Shown here piece after piece: positions 36,775-44,978 of a DNA stretch of 64,000 nt. The translations under genes were made by a program, and so were the position numbers. Origin of the DNA: Mesorhizobium sp. B2-1-1 (lineage in GTDB: Bacteria > Pseudomonadota > Alphaproteobacteria > Rhizobiales > Rhizobiaceae); contig NZ_CP083954.1 of NCBI RefSeq assembly GCF_006442975.2, positions 124,001 through 188,000 of the forward strand. The letters run 5' to 3'. Each line of letters starts with the position of its first letter. Position 1 is the stretch's first letter. The notes beneath the pieces are model-generated. The model did not search any database and was not told where the DNA came from. It saw only the letters and a program-made list of their open reading frames with translations.

Positions 36775-37663
36775 TCTTGCCGTCGTCGGCGGCAGCTTTG
36801 CCGGCTTGTCCGCCGCCATCCAGGCGGCCCGGGCCCGGCGCAACGTCCTGGTGATCGACGCCGGCCAGCCCCGAAATCGGTTCGCCGCGCATTCGCACGG
36901 CTTCCTCGGCCAAGACGGGCGCACGCCAGGCGCCATCCTGGAGGAGGCAAGACGGCAGTTGCTAGCCTATCCGACGGCTCGCCTTGTCAAGGGACGTGCG
37001 GACAAGGCGGTCGCCAATAGCAGCAGCGACTTCGAAATCAGCACAGAGGGCGGCGAGACCTTTGGCGCCGCGCGGCTGGTTCTGGCCACCGGCGTGCGCG
37101 ACATCCTGCCGGAAGTTCCCGGGCTTGCCGAGCAGTGGGGCAAGACCGTGCTGCACTGCCCCTATTGCCACGGCTACGAGGTTTCCGGCGGGCCGCTTGG
37201 CGTGCTGGCGACCGGGCCCATGTCCCTGCATCAGGCGCAGTTGATCGCCGACTGGGGCGACGTCACGCTGTTCGGCAATCGCCTGATCGAGCCCGATGCC
37301 GAACAGATGTCTGTCCTTGAAGGCAAGAATGTGAGGTTCGAACCCGCTGCGGTCGCCGAACTGCGGGAGGATGGCGCGGGCGGCTTGACGGTGATCCTCG
37401 ACGGCGGCCGAAAGGCGGGGGTTCGCGCGATATTCACCGCGCCGCGCAATACAATGGCGAGCCCGGTGGCCGAACAGCTCGGTTGCGGCTTCACGGACGG
37501 TCCCCTTGGCCCGGTGATATCAATCGATGACAGGCAGCAGACGACGGTTCCCGGCGTCTACGCCGCCGGGGACGCGTCACGCGCGATGCACAACATCGCC
37601 TTCGCCGTATCGGGCGGCGCCTTCGCCGGCATATGCGCCCACCAGTCGCTGGTATTCGGTTAG
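36764..37663 (+). CDS. Thioredoxin-reductase-like NAD(P)/FAD oxidoreductase
   Basis: 299-residue two-dinucleotide-binding flavoprotein. The FAD loop is VVGGSFAGLSAAIQAARA, the redox pair is CPYC in LHCPYCHGYEVSGG, and the second FAD motif is VYAAGDASR. The NAD(P) loop reads GVLATGPMS, without the canonical GxGxxA, so the electron donor is uncertain; related ferredoxin-dependent or oxygen-reducing members exist. It is translated from an 11-base overlap with the Rrf2 gene. Confidence 0.88.
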   Translation: MQYDLAVVGGSFAGLSAAIQAARARRNVLVIDAGQPRNRFAAHSHGFLGQDGRTPGAILEEARRQLLAYPTARLVKGRADKAVANSSSDFEISTEGGETFGAARLVLATGVRDILPEVPGLAEQWGKTVLHCPYCHGYEVSGGPLGVLATGPMSLHQAQLIADWGDVTLFGNRLIEPDAEQMSVLEGKNVRFEPAAVAELREDGAGGLTVILDGGRKAGVRAIFTAPRNTMASPVAEQLGCGFTDGPLGPVISIDDRQQTTVPGVYAAGDASRAMHNIAFAVSGGAFAGICAHQSLVFG

Positions 37664-37664
37664 C

Positions 37665-38435
37665 TCAGGCTGCCTCGCCCGCGACGCTGAGCCGCGCGCC
37701 GGCCTGCGCCAGGCCAGCAGCGATGTCGCGCGGCGGCGGCCGGTCGGTGGCGAGCTCGGAAAAGCCATCGAAGCCGCAGACCTGGACCAGGCCTTGGCGC
37801 CCGAACTTGGAATGATCGGTGACGACGAGCGAACGCTGGCCGCGCGACAGCACCATGCGGGCGAACTCGGCCTCGTCGAGATCGTAATCCATGACACCCG
37901 TCACCGCATCGACGGCACCCGTCGAGATCACCGCATGGCTGACCGAGAAGCGGCTGACGAAGTCGATGGCCGAGGCGCCGAAGGCGGCGCCGGAATCGCT
38001 GCGCAGCTCACCGCCGGCCATGTAGACCTTGTTGCCGTTGACGGTGGCCAGCGTGCGGGCGATGTCGGATGAGTTGGTGACGACCGTCAGCCGCCGATGG
38101 CCGAGCAGTTCACGCGCCAGGAACGAGGTGGTCGTTCCCGTGTCGAGCATGATCGATTCGCCGTCGCGGATGGTGGCGGCGACCATGCGGGCGATGAGGC
38201 GCTTGGCCTCGGCGTTCTCGCGCATGCGCCGTTCGAACGGCGCTTCGCCGATCGTCGACGGCAGGCCGACGGCGCCATGCATCTTCAGGAGCGAGCCGTC
38301 GCTGGTGAGGGGCTTGACGTCGCGGCGAACGGTTTCCAGCGAGACGCCTAGCCGGTCGGCCAGGCTGGCGATGGTGACGGTGCCTTCCTCCTGCAGAAAC
38401 CGCAGGATTTCGCCGTGCCGCTTGGAATGGCTCAT
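37665..38435 (-). CDS. DeoR/GlpR-family transcriptional regulator
   Basis: 256 residues. N-terminal helix-turn-helix (RHGEILRFLQEEGTVTIASL, VSLETVRRDVKPL) and a DeoR sensor domain with the phosphosugar-binding-like segments LDTGTTTSFLAREL and VVTNSSDIARTLA, plus VVTDHSKFGRQG. DeoR proteins usually sense a phosphorylated metabolite. It is divergent from the kinase/dehydrogenase unit, whose first gene encodes a small-molecule kinase, a good match for such sensing (inference). Confidence 0.9.
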   Translation of the reverse strand: MSHSKRHGEILRFLQEEGTVTIASLADRLGVSLETVRRDVKPLTSDGSLLKMHGAVGLPSTIGEAPFERRMRENAEAKRLIARMVAATIRDGESIMLDTGTTTSFLARELLGHRRLTVVTNSSDIARTLATVNGNKVYMAGGELRSDSGAAFGASAIDFVSRFSVSHAVISTGAVDAVTGVMDYDLDEAEFARMVLSRGQRSLVVTDHSKFGRQGLVQVCGFDGFSELATDRPPPRDIAAGLAQAGARLSVAGEAA

Positions 38436-38552
38436 CGGGTCATTTCCAGTCGCGCCATGATGCAGTGACCGCTTCTATGGCAAATCTGCCGCATATTACA
38501 AGGAATCTCGAAAGAATACGGGCAGGAAAGCAGAAAAAGCCACAGAATCTCG

Positions 38553-38866
38553 TTGACAACGTGGCTTACCCGGCGTGACACTGATGCCGTGTCAGGCTCG
38601 CACTGCCACGGAAAAGCGATAGCGGAGCCTGATCCGAATTTGTGTGCCCCAAGGTCTGGAAACTGCCTGACGCGAGGGCGACTGGAAGAATTTTCTCATC
38701 CGCGGGGGCGGATGCCGGCCTCGAAGAGCCCGGCACGTGGGGCTCGTCGGTGCGGCGCGGGATACCGATCCCGAATGCCGCGCCGGCGAGGTCTTTGCCA
38801 GAACGAGCGTCCGGACAAACGGCGGGTCGCCACGGTGGTGCCGCCCCGTCGGCGCCTTGCCGGACG
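38553..38866 (+). promoter_or_regulatory. Promoter and hairpin-rich 5' leader of the kinase-dehydrogenase unit
   Basis: A perfect TTGACA (38553-38558) suggests transcription from about 38588. The leader then has four stable hairpins: TCAGGCTC/GAGCCTGA (38592-38632), CATCCGC-GGGG-GCGGATG (38697-38714), CGGCGCGG/CCGCGCCG (38753-38785), and CGTCCGG/CCGGACG (38808-38866) ending just before the ribosome-binding site. No known riboswitch consensus was recognised. The divergent DeoR gene starts at 38435; the interval to 38552 shows no palindrome I can support. Confidence 0.5.
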
Positions 38867-38878
38867 AAGGGCGAATTC

Positions 38879-39757
38879 ATGACGGCCGAGGACCGCATCC
38901 GCGCCCTGCCTTGCTGGACAGGCAGCGTCGAGATCGAGCCGCTGCCCGGCGGGCTGAGCAATGCCAATTATCGGGTTAAGGACGCGGCCGGGAGGCATGT
39001 CGTGCGTTTCGGCAGGGACTATCCCTTCCACCACGTCTTTCGCGAGCGTGAGGTGATGACCGCACGCGCCGCGCATGCCGCCGGTTTCGCGCCGGCGGTC
39101 CGCCATGCCGAACCCGGCATTCTCGTGACGGAGTATCTCGGCGCCAAGACCTGTCTGGCTGAGGACGTGCGCGCCAATCTCGGCCGTGTCGCCGCCCTGA
39201 TGCGCGGCTTCCACCGTGAGATGCCCAACCACGTCTCCGGTGCCGGCTTCATGTTCTGGGTGTTCCACGTCATCCGCGACTATGCGCGCACGCTGGAGGA
39301 CGCCGGCAGCCGCAAGGCGAGCGACCTGCCGCGTCTGCTGATGCTGGCCGACGAGCTCGAACGCGCCCAGAAACTGCTGCCGATCGTGTTCGGCCACAAT
39401 GATCTTTTGCCGGCGAATATTCTCGACGACGGCAGCAGGCTATGGCTGATCGACTTCGAATATGCCGGCTTCAATACCGCGATGTTCGACCTTGCCGGCG
39501 TCGCCTCGAACGCCGGCATGAGCGACGAGGAATCCTTCGCCTTCCTGACCGCTTATTTCATGAAGGAGCCGGACGAGGCGATCCGCCGCTCGCATGCGGC
39601 CATGCAATGCGCCTCGCTGCTGCGCGAGGCGATGTGGAGCATGGTTTCGGAACTCTACCTCGACGTGCCCGGCATCGACTACGTCGCCTACACGGAAGAG
39701 AACCTGACGCGGCTCGATGCCGCGCTGGAAAACTACCGGACAAAATACGGGACCTGA
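38879..39757 (+). CDS. Choline-kinase-like phosphotransferase
   Basis: 292 residues of the APH/choline-kinase fold: Gly-rich loop PLPGGLSNANYRVKD, catalytic motif FGHNDLLPANILDDG (Brenner-type HxDxxxxN), and metal motif LIDFEYAGFNTAMFD. Such kinases phosphorylate choline, ethanolamine or related amino alcohols. ATG 38879 lies right after a hairpin and an AAGGG. The next gene begins 4 bases after the stop, so the two form one unit. Confidence 0.85.
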   Translation: MTAEDRIRALPCWTGSVEIEPLPGGLSNANYRVKDAAGRHVVRFGRDYPFHHVFREREVMTARAAHAAGFAPAVRHAEPGILVTEYLGAKTCLAEDVRANLGRVAALMRGFHREMPNHVSGAGFMFWVFHVIRDYARTLEDAGSRKASDLPRLLMLADELERAQKLLPIVFGHNDLLPANILDDGSRLWLIDFEYAGFNTAMFDLAGVASNAGMSDEESFAFLTAYFMKEPDEAIRRSHAAMQCASLLREAMWSMVSELYLDVPGIDYVAYTEENLTRLDAALENYRTKYGT

Positions 39758-39761
39758 ATTC

Positions 39762-42215
39762 ATGACCTTGCCAACCCAGGCAGCGATCGTCGTCATCGGC
39801 GGCGGCATTATCGGCTGCTCGACGGCCTACCATCTGGCCCGCGACCACAAGGCAGATGTGGTGCTGCTCGAACAGGGCAAGCTGACCTCGGGCTCGACCT
39901 GGCACGCCGCCGGCCTGGTCGGGCAGCTGCGCTCGTCGGCCTCGATCACCCGCGTGCTCAAATATTCGGTCAACCTCTACAAGGGGCTGGAGGCCGAGAC
40001 CGGCCTTGCCACCGGCTGGAAGATGAGCGGGTGCCTGCGCCTTGCCACCAATGCCGACCGCTGGACCGAGTACGAGAGGCTGGCGACGACAGCCAAGAGC
40101 TTTGGCATGGACATGCAATTGCTGTCGCCGGCGGAGGTCAAGAACATGTGGCCGCTGATGGAAACCGGCGATCTCGTCGGCGCTTCCTGGCTGCCGACCG
40201 ACGGTCAGGCGAGCCCATCCGACGTCACCCAGTCGCTGGCCAAGGGCGCGCGCATGCATGGCGCAAGGCTTTACGAGGAAGTGCGCGTCACCGGCTTCGA
40301 GATCAAAGGCGGCCGCATCATTGCGGTGAAGACCAACATGGGCGACATCGCCTGCGACAAGGTGGTGAACTGCGCAGGACAATGGGCACGGCAGGTTGGC
40401 GCCATGGCCGGCATCAACGTGCCGCTGCAGCCGGTGAAGCACCAGTTTATCGTCACCGAGAAGATCGACGGGCTGGCGACCGATGTCCCGACCATCCGCG
40501 ACCCGGACCGGCGCACCTATTTCAAGGAAGAGGTCGGCGGGCTGGTGATGGGCGGCTATGAGCCAAACCCGCAGGCCTGGACGACAGATCTCCCCGGAGG
40601 CGACGTGCCCAATGACTGGGAGTTCCGGCTGTTCGACGACGACTATGATCATTTCGAACAGCATATGACCCAGGCGATCGCGCGCGTGCCGGCGCTGGAA
40701 ACCGTCGGCGTCAAGCAGATGATCAACGGGGCCGAGAGTTTCACGCCGGACGGCAATTTCATCCTCGGCGTGGCGCCCGAATGCGCCAACATGTTCGTCG
40801 GCGCCGGCTTCAACGCCTTCGGCATCGCTTCGGGCGGCGGCGCCGGCTGGGTGCTGGCGCAATGGGTGGTCGATGGCGAGGCGCCGTTCGATCTGTGGGT
40901 CGTCGACATCAGGCGCTTTTCCAGCCTGCACCGCGACCGGCACTGGGTCCGCGAGCGCACGCTGGAAGCCTATGGCAAGCACTACACGATCGGCTTTCCG
41001 CATGAGGAGTATCTTTCCGGCAGGCCGCGCATCGTTTCGCCGCTGTACAACAGGCTGAAACAGCATCGCGCCGTGTTCGGCTCGAAGCTCGGCTGGGAGC
41101 GGCCGAACTGGTTCGCCCCCGAAGGCGTCGAGCCGCGTGACGTCTATTCCATGGGCCGGCAGAACTGGTTTTCAGCCGTCGGCGACGAACACCGCCATGT
41201 GCGCGAGAAGGTCGGCATCTTCGACCAGTCGTCCTTCGCCAAATACGAACTGACCGGGCCCGACGCGCCGAAGGCGCTGGACTGGATTTGCGCCAATGAC
41301 GTCAACAAGCCGGCCGGCCGGCTGACCTATACGCAGCTTCTCAACACGCGCGGCGGCATAGAGGCCGATCTCACCGTGTCGCGGTTCGGCGAGGACAGGT
41401 TCTATATCGTTACCGGCACGGGCTTCCGCACCCATGACCTGTCCTGGATCAGCGACCATGTCGAAAAGGAGCTCGACATCACGCTCACCGACGTCACCGA
41501 GGATTTCGGCACGCTGTCGCTGATGGGACCGCGCGCCCGCGAAGTGCTGGCCGGCGTGACCGATGCCGACATTTCCAACAGCGGTTTCCCATTCGGCCAT
41601 GCCCGCGAGATTGTCGTTGCCGGCCACACCGTGCGGGCGTTGCGCGTCACCTATGTCGGGGAACTCGGCTGGGAGCTGCACGTGCCGATCTCCGCAACCG
41701 GCGAGATCTTCGACGCGTTGATGTCGGCAGGCAAGCAACATGATATCCGCCCGGTCGGCTACCGGGCCCTGGAATCGCTGCGACTGGAAAAGGGCTATCG
41801 CGCCTGGGGCTCCGATATCACCCCCAACGACACGCCGCTGGAAGCCGGCCTCGGCTGGGCGGTGAAGCTTCGCAAGAACACGGATTTCGTAGGGCGGCGC
41901 GCCTTGGAGAAAATCACCGGCGGGCCATTGAAGAAGCGTTTCGCCGGCTTCACGGTCGACGATCAGGACATCGTGCTCGTCGGGCGCGAGACGATCCTGC
42001 GCAATGGCGAGCCGGTCGGCTATCTCAGCAGCGGCGGCTATGGCTACACCGTGGAGAAGAACATCGGCTACGGCTATGTGCGCAATGCCGACGGCGTGAG
42101 CGACGATTTTCTCGCCTCGGGCCGCTATGAGCTGGTCGTGGCGATGCAGCGCACGCCGGCAAAGATCCATCTCGAGCCGATGTATGATCCGGCCGGGAAC
42201 AGGATCAAAGCCTGA
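39762..42215 (+). CDS. Dimethylglycine/sarcosine dehydrogenase-like flavoprotein with folate-binding tail
   Basis: 817 residues. N-terminal DAO-type FAD domain (VVIGGGIIGCSTAYHLA) with the histidine that carries covalent FAD in dimethylglycine dehydrogenase (SGSTWHAAGLVG). The second half is a GcvT-like aminomethyltransferase domain (FDQSSFAKYELTGPDA; GELGWELHVPIS; LESLRLEKGYRAWGSDITP) that binds tetrahydrofolate and captures the released C1 unit. It starts 4 bases after the kinase stop. Likely oxidative N-demethylation of a secondary or tertiary amine. Confidence 0.88.
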   Translation: MTLPTQAAIVVIGGGIIGCSTAYHLARDHKADVVLLEQGKLTSGSTWHAAGLVGQLRSSASITRVLKYSVNLYKGLEAETGLATGWKMSGCLRLATNADRWTEYERLATTAKSFGMDMQLLSPAEVKNMWPLMETGDLVGASWLPTDGQASPSDVTQSLAKGARMHGARLYEEVRVTGFEIKGGRIIAVKTNMGDIACDKVVNCAGQWARQVGAMAGINVPLQPVKHQFIVTEKIDGLATDVPTIRDPDRRTYFKEEVGGLVMGGYEPNPQAWTTDLPGGDVPNDWEFRLFDDDYDHFEQHMTQAIARVPALETVGVKQMINGAESFTPDGNFILGVAPECANMFVGAGFNAFGIASGGGAGWVLAQWVVDGEAPFDLWVVDIRRFSSLHRDRHWVRERTLEAYGKHYTIGFPHEEYLSGRPRIVSPLYNRLKQHRAVFGSKLGWERPNWFAPEGVEPRDVYSMGRQNWFSAVGDEHRHVREKVGIFDQSSFAKYELTGPDAPKALDWICANDVNKPAGRLTYTQLLNTRGGIEADLTVSRFGEDRFYIVTGTGFRTHDLSWISDHVEKELDITLTDVTEDFGTLSLMGPRAREVLAGVTDADISNSGFPFGHAREIVVAGHTVRALRVTYVGELGWELHVPISATGEIFDALMSAGKQHDIRPVGYRALESLRLEKGYRAWGSDITPNDTPLEAGLGWAVKLRKNTDFVGRRALEKITGGPLKKRFAGFTVDDQDIVLVGRETILRNGEPVGYLSSGGYGYTVEKNIGYGYVRNADGVSDDFLASGRYELVVAMQRTPAKIHLEPMYDPAGNRIKA

Positions 42216-42866
42216 TCAGTTCACACGCAAGGCGAGGCAGCGGCTGGGCACCGTGTCGGCCTCGCCCGGCATCGAGACGTACGGGCGCGTTTCCTCGATG
42301 CGGGTGACCAGCCCCTGAGCCTCCAGCTCAGCGACTCGCGCGTTAAAGCCTAGATCCCAGATCGTGTTCTTGACCGTCAGCACGATCACGCCGCCCGGCC
42401 GGCAGATGCGGATCAGTTCGTCCAGCCCTTCGGCACCGACATGGCCCGAGGTAAAGACGCCGGCCGAGATCACCCCGGCATAGGCATTGTCGGCAAAGGG
42501 CAGCGGCCCGCCAAGCGCAAGGCAATGCAGGGCCGAATAGACGCCCTTGCGCTCTGCCTGATCCAGCATGCCTTGCGAGATGTCGAGCGCCTCGACCTCG
42601 GGATAGCCGGCAATGTCCAGCCATTCGCCGATGAGCCCGGTGCCGGCCCCGGCATCGAGCAGCGGGGCCGAGCCACGCGGCAGATGCCTTGCCAGCAAGG
42701 CCAGGCAGATGGTGGGATGACGATAGCCGGCGGCCGACATGTCGCTGTCGTAGGTCTGCGACCAACGGTCATAGAGCGCCGCCACGTCTTCCGGGCGCTT
42801 GGCCGCGTAGGCAGCGCCAAGCGCGCCCTTATGCTTGCTGTCGGTCACTTTCGTCCTGTCCGCCAT
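42216..42866 (-). CDS. Class I SAM-dependent methyltransferase
   Basis: 216 residues with motif I LLDAGAGTGLIGEWLDIAG and later segments ALDISQGMLDQAERKGVY and LIRICRPGGVIVLTVKN. The fold resembles Williams-Beuren (METTL27) type small-molecule methyltransferases; the substrate is unknown. The ATG at 42866 matches the conserved N-terminus; the open frame to 43481 runs through the divergent kinase gene and is rejected. Its stop is directly adjacent to the stop of the convergent flavoprotein. Confidence 0.83.
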   Translation of the reverse strand: MADRTKVTDSKHKGALGAAYAAKRPEDVAALYDRWSQTYDSDMSAAGYRHPTICLALLARHLPRGSAPLLDAGAGTGLIGEWLDIAGYPEVEALDISQGMLDQAERKGVYSALHCLALGGPLPFADNAYAGVISAGVFTSGHVGAEGLDELIRICRPGGVIVLTVKNTIWDLGFNARVAELEAQGLVTRIEETRPYVSMPGEADTVPSRCLALRVN

Positions 42867-42953
42867 GCCCCTAAATTGGTCTCGCACGGATGATAGCCAA
42901 AGCACGAATTTTGTGGAACCGTCTCTGCGACAAATAACAGCGGGGGAGCGGGC

Positions 42954-43856
42954 ATGACAATGGACGAGGCACGGACAAAACTTGCCGCCATTCCCATGCT
43001 GGCCGGCTATAACGGGACGCTGGAGCGGCTTGGCGGCCTCACCAACCTGGTTTTCAAGGCCGGGGACTTCTGCCTGCGCATTCCAGGCAAAGGCACCGAG
43101 GAATATATCAACCGCGCCAATGAGGCGGTGGCGGCGCGCGAAGCGGCTAAGGCAGGCGTCAGCCCCGAGGTGCTGCATGTCGATCCGGGCACCGGCGTGA
43201 TGGTGACGCGCTTCATCGCCGGCGCCGTAACCATGTCGCCGGAAAAATTCAGGGTTCGGCCGGGCAGCCCGGCGCGTGCGGGAGAGGCCTTCCGCAAGCT
43301 GCATTCGTCCGGTGCGGTGTTTCCGTTCCGTTTCGAACTGTTCGCGATGATCGATGACTATCTGAAGGTGCTGTCGACCAAGGAGGTCGCCCTGCCCGCC
43401 GGCTATCACGACGTGGTGCGCGAGGCCGGTGGCGTGCGCGCGGCGCTGTCGGCCCACCCGCTGCCCGTCGTCGCCTGTCATTGCGACCCGCTGTGCGAGA
43501 ATTTTATCGATGCGGGTGACAGGATGTGGATCGTCGACTGGGAATATTCAGGAATGAACGATCCGCTCTGGGATCTTGGCGACCTCTCCGTCGAAGGCAA
43601 GTTCGATGCCGCGCAGGACGAGGAGATGATGCGCGCCTATTTCGGCGGCGAGGCGAAACCGGCGGAGCGCGGCCGCATCGTCATCTACAAGGGGATGTGC
43701 GACCTGTTGTGGACACTGTGGGGACTGATCCAGCTCGCCAACGACAATCCCGTCGACGATTTTCGGGCCTATGCCGACGGCCGCTTCGCGCGCTGCAAGG
43801 CGCTGATGGAGACGCCGGAATTTTCACGGCACCTGGCGGTGATCCGCGAGGGCTAA
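42954..43856 (+). CDS. Choline/ethanolamine-kinase-like phosphotransferase (LicA-type)
   Basis: 300 residues, a distant paralogue of the kinase at 38.9 kb. LERLGGLTNLVFKAGDFCLR, catalytic CHCDPLCENFIDAGD and metal motif IVDWEYSGMNDPLWDLGD match LicA-type choline kinases. ATG 42954 follows GGGGGAG. It is divergent from the methyltransferase across an 87-base gap and overlaps the convergent DMT transporter by 4 bases. Confidence 0.86.
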   Translation: MTMDEARTKLAAIPMLAGYNGTLERLGGLTNLVFKAGDFCLRIPGKGTEEYINRANEAVAAREAAKAGVSPEVLHVDPGTGVMVTRFIAGAVTMSPEKFRVRPGSPARAGEAFRKLHSSGAVFPFRFELFAMIDDYLKVLSTKEVALPAGYHDVVREAGGVRAALSAHPLPVVACHCDPLCENFIDAGDRMWIVDWEYSGMNDPLWDLGDLSVEGKFDAAQDEEMMRAYFGGEAKPAERGRIVIYKGMCDLLWTLWGLIQLANDNPVDDFRAYADGRFARCKALMETPEFSRHLAVIREG

Positions 43857-44776
43857 TTCACGCCCTTCGGCACGTTTTCAGGCGGCACCGTCGTGTCGAC
43901 CACCTTCTGGCGATGGAAGATGAACAAGCCGGCCAGCACGACGATGACCGAGCCGATGAGGATGCGCGGGCCGGGAACGTCGCCGAAGAACGCCAGCCCG
44001 AAGACCACCGCCCATAGAAGCAGCGTGTAGTGCAGCGGCGCCAGCGTCGAGGCCGGGGCCAGCTTGAGCGCCCGCGTGATCATCAGATGGGCACCGCAGG
44101 AGACGATGCCGAGCAGCAGCATGGCGCCGAAATCGAGCGCCGACGGCGTGTGCCAGGCGCCGATGGTCAGGGCGCCGCCGACCAGCAGCGTGCCGATGGT
44201 CTGCCATGTCACCAGATTGGTGTCGCTGGTGCCGCGCAAGCGCCGGTTGAGGATGATGGCGAAAGCGAAGGCAATGCTGCCCGCCAGCGCGAAGCCCGAC
44301 GACAGCGAGAAAGCCGCCGAGGAGGGCTTGAGCATGATCAGCACGCCGCAGAAGCCGAGCAGGATCGCCATCCAGCGGCGCCAGCCGACCTTCTCGCCAA
44401 GCAGGAGATGCGAGAGTGCCGCCACATAGATCGGCCCGGCCATATAGAAGCTCATCACATCCGCAAGCGGCAGATAGACGACGGCGGCATAGAAGAGCCC
44501 GGTATCGAGCGTGGTCATGATGACGCGCAGGACCTGCAATTCGGGCCTTTCCATGCGGAACAGCTTGGCGGCGCCCTGGTGGGCGATCATCGGACCGAGC
44601 ACGAAAAACGCGCCGATCGACCTGATCAGCACCACCTGGCCGACGGAAAAGCTGGCGACCAGCCATTTGCCCATGGCGTCGTTGAGCGCAAACAGGAAGT
44701 CGCCGGCCAGCATCAAAAGAATGCCGGCCAGAAGCACGTTCCTGATTGTGGAATTCTGCGCCACGGGTTGCGTCAT
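43853..44776 (-). CDS. DMT-superfamily (EamA) transporter
   Basis: 307 residues with ten predicted helices in two EamA repeats (LLAGILLMLAGDFLFALNDA onward; second repeat from GFALAGSIAFAFAIILNRRL). EamA proteins mostly export metabolites or amino acids; the substrate is unknown. Ends with a positively flanked cytoplasmic tail. Its 3' end overlaps the convergent kinase gene by 4 bases. Confidence 0.88.
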   Translation of the reverse strand: MTQPVAQNSTIRNVLLAGILLMLAGDFLFALNDAMGKWLVASFSVGQVVLIRSIGAFFVLGPMIAHQGAAKLFRMERPELQVLRVIMTTLDTGLFYAAVVYLPLADVMSFYMAGPIYVAALSHLLLGEKVGWRRWMAILLGFCGVLIMLKPSSAAFSLSSGFALAGSIAFAFAIILNRRLRGTSDTNLVTWQTIGTLLVGGALTIGAWHTPSALDFGAMLLLGIVSCGAHLMITRALKLAPASTLAPLHYTLLLWAVVFGLAFFGDVPGPRILIGSVIVVLAGLFIFHRQKVVDTTVPPENVPKGVN

Positions 44777-44795
44777 GCCGATCCATTGCCTGTCT

Positions 44796-44894
44796 AGAGC
44801 GGTTCACCGTTTTACGAAAACGGCGAACCGCTCTATCTCTTTATCTCGCCCAATTCCGGACGGAAAACCGTACACACTTTTCCTGGAATTGCTC
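44796..44894. repeat. Rhizobial intergenic mosaic-type palindromic element (RIME-like)
   Basis: Two palindromes in tandem: AGAGCGGTTC...GAACCGCTCT (44796-44834, 39 bases with a 3-base centre and one mismatch) and CAATTCC...GGAATTG (44851-44891). This layout matches the general description of Rhizobium-specific intergenic mosaic elements. The remaining bases of the 202-base gap show nothing else. Confidence 0.7.
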
Positions 44895-44978
44895 CAGGCC
44901 GCGTCGTAGACGGAAGCGGCCGTTTTGACGAGGAGAAATCCGGGAATCGGCAAGGCCAGCGCCGGGAATCGGCTGGGT

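Noticed and set aside
38553..38878. Cobalamin, TPP, glycine, SAM-II or guanidine riboswitch
   Set aside because: None of the conserved boxes of these classes could be found in the leader; it is reported only as an unassigned structured region.
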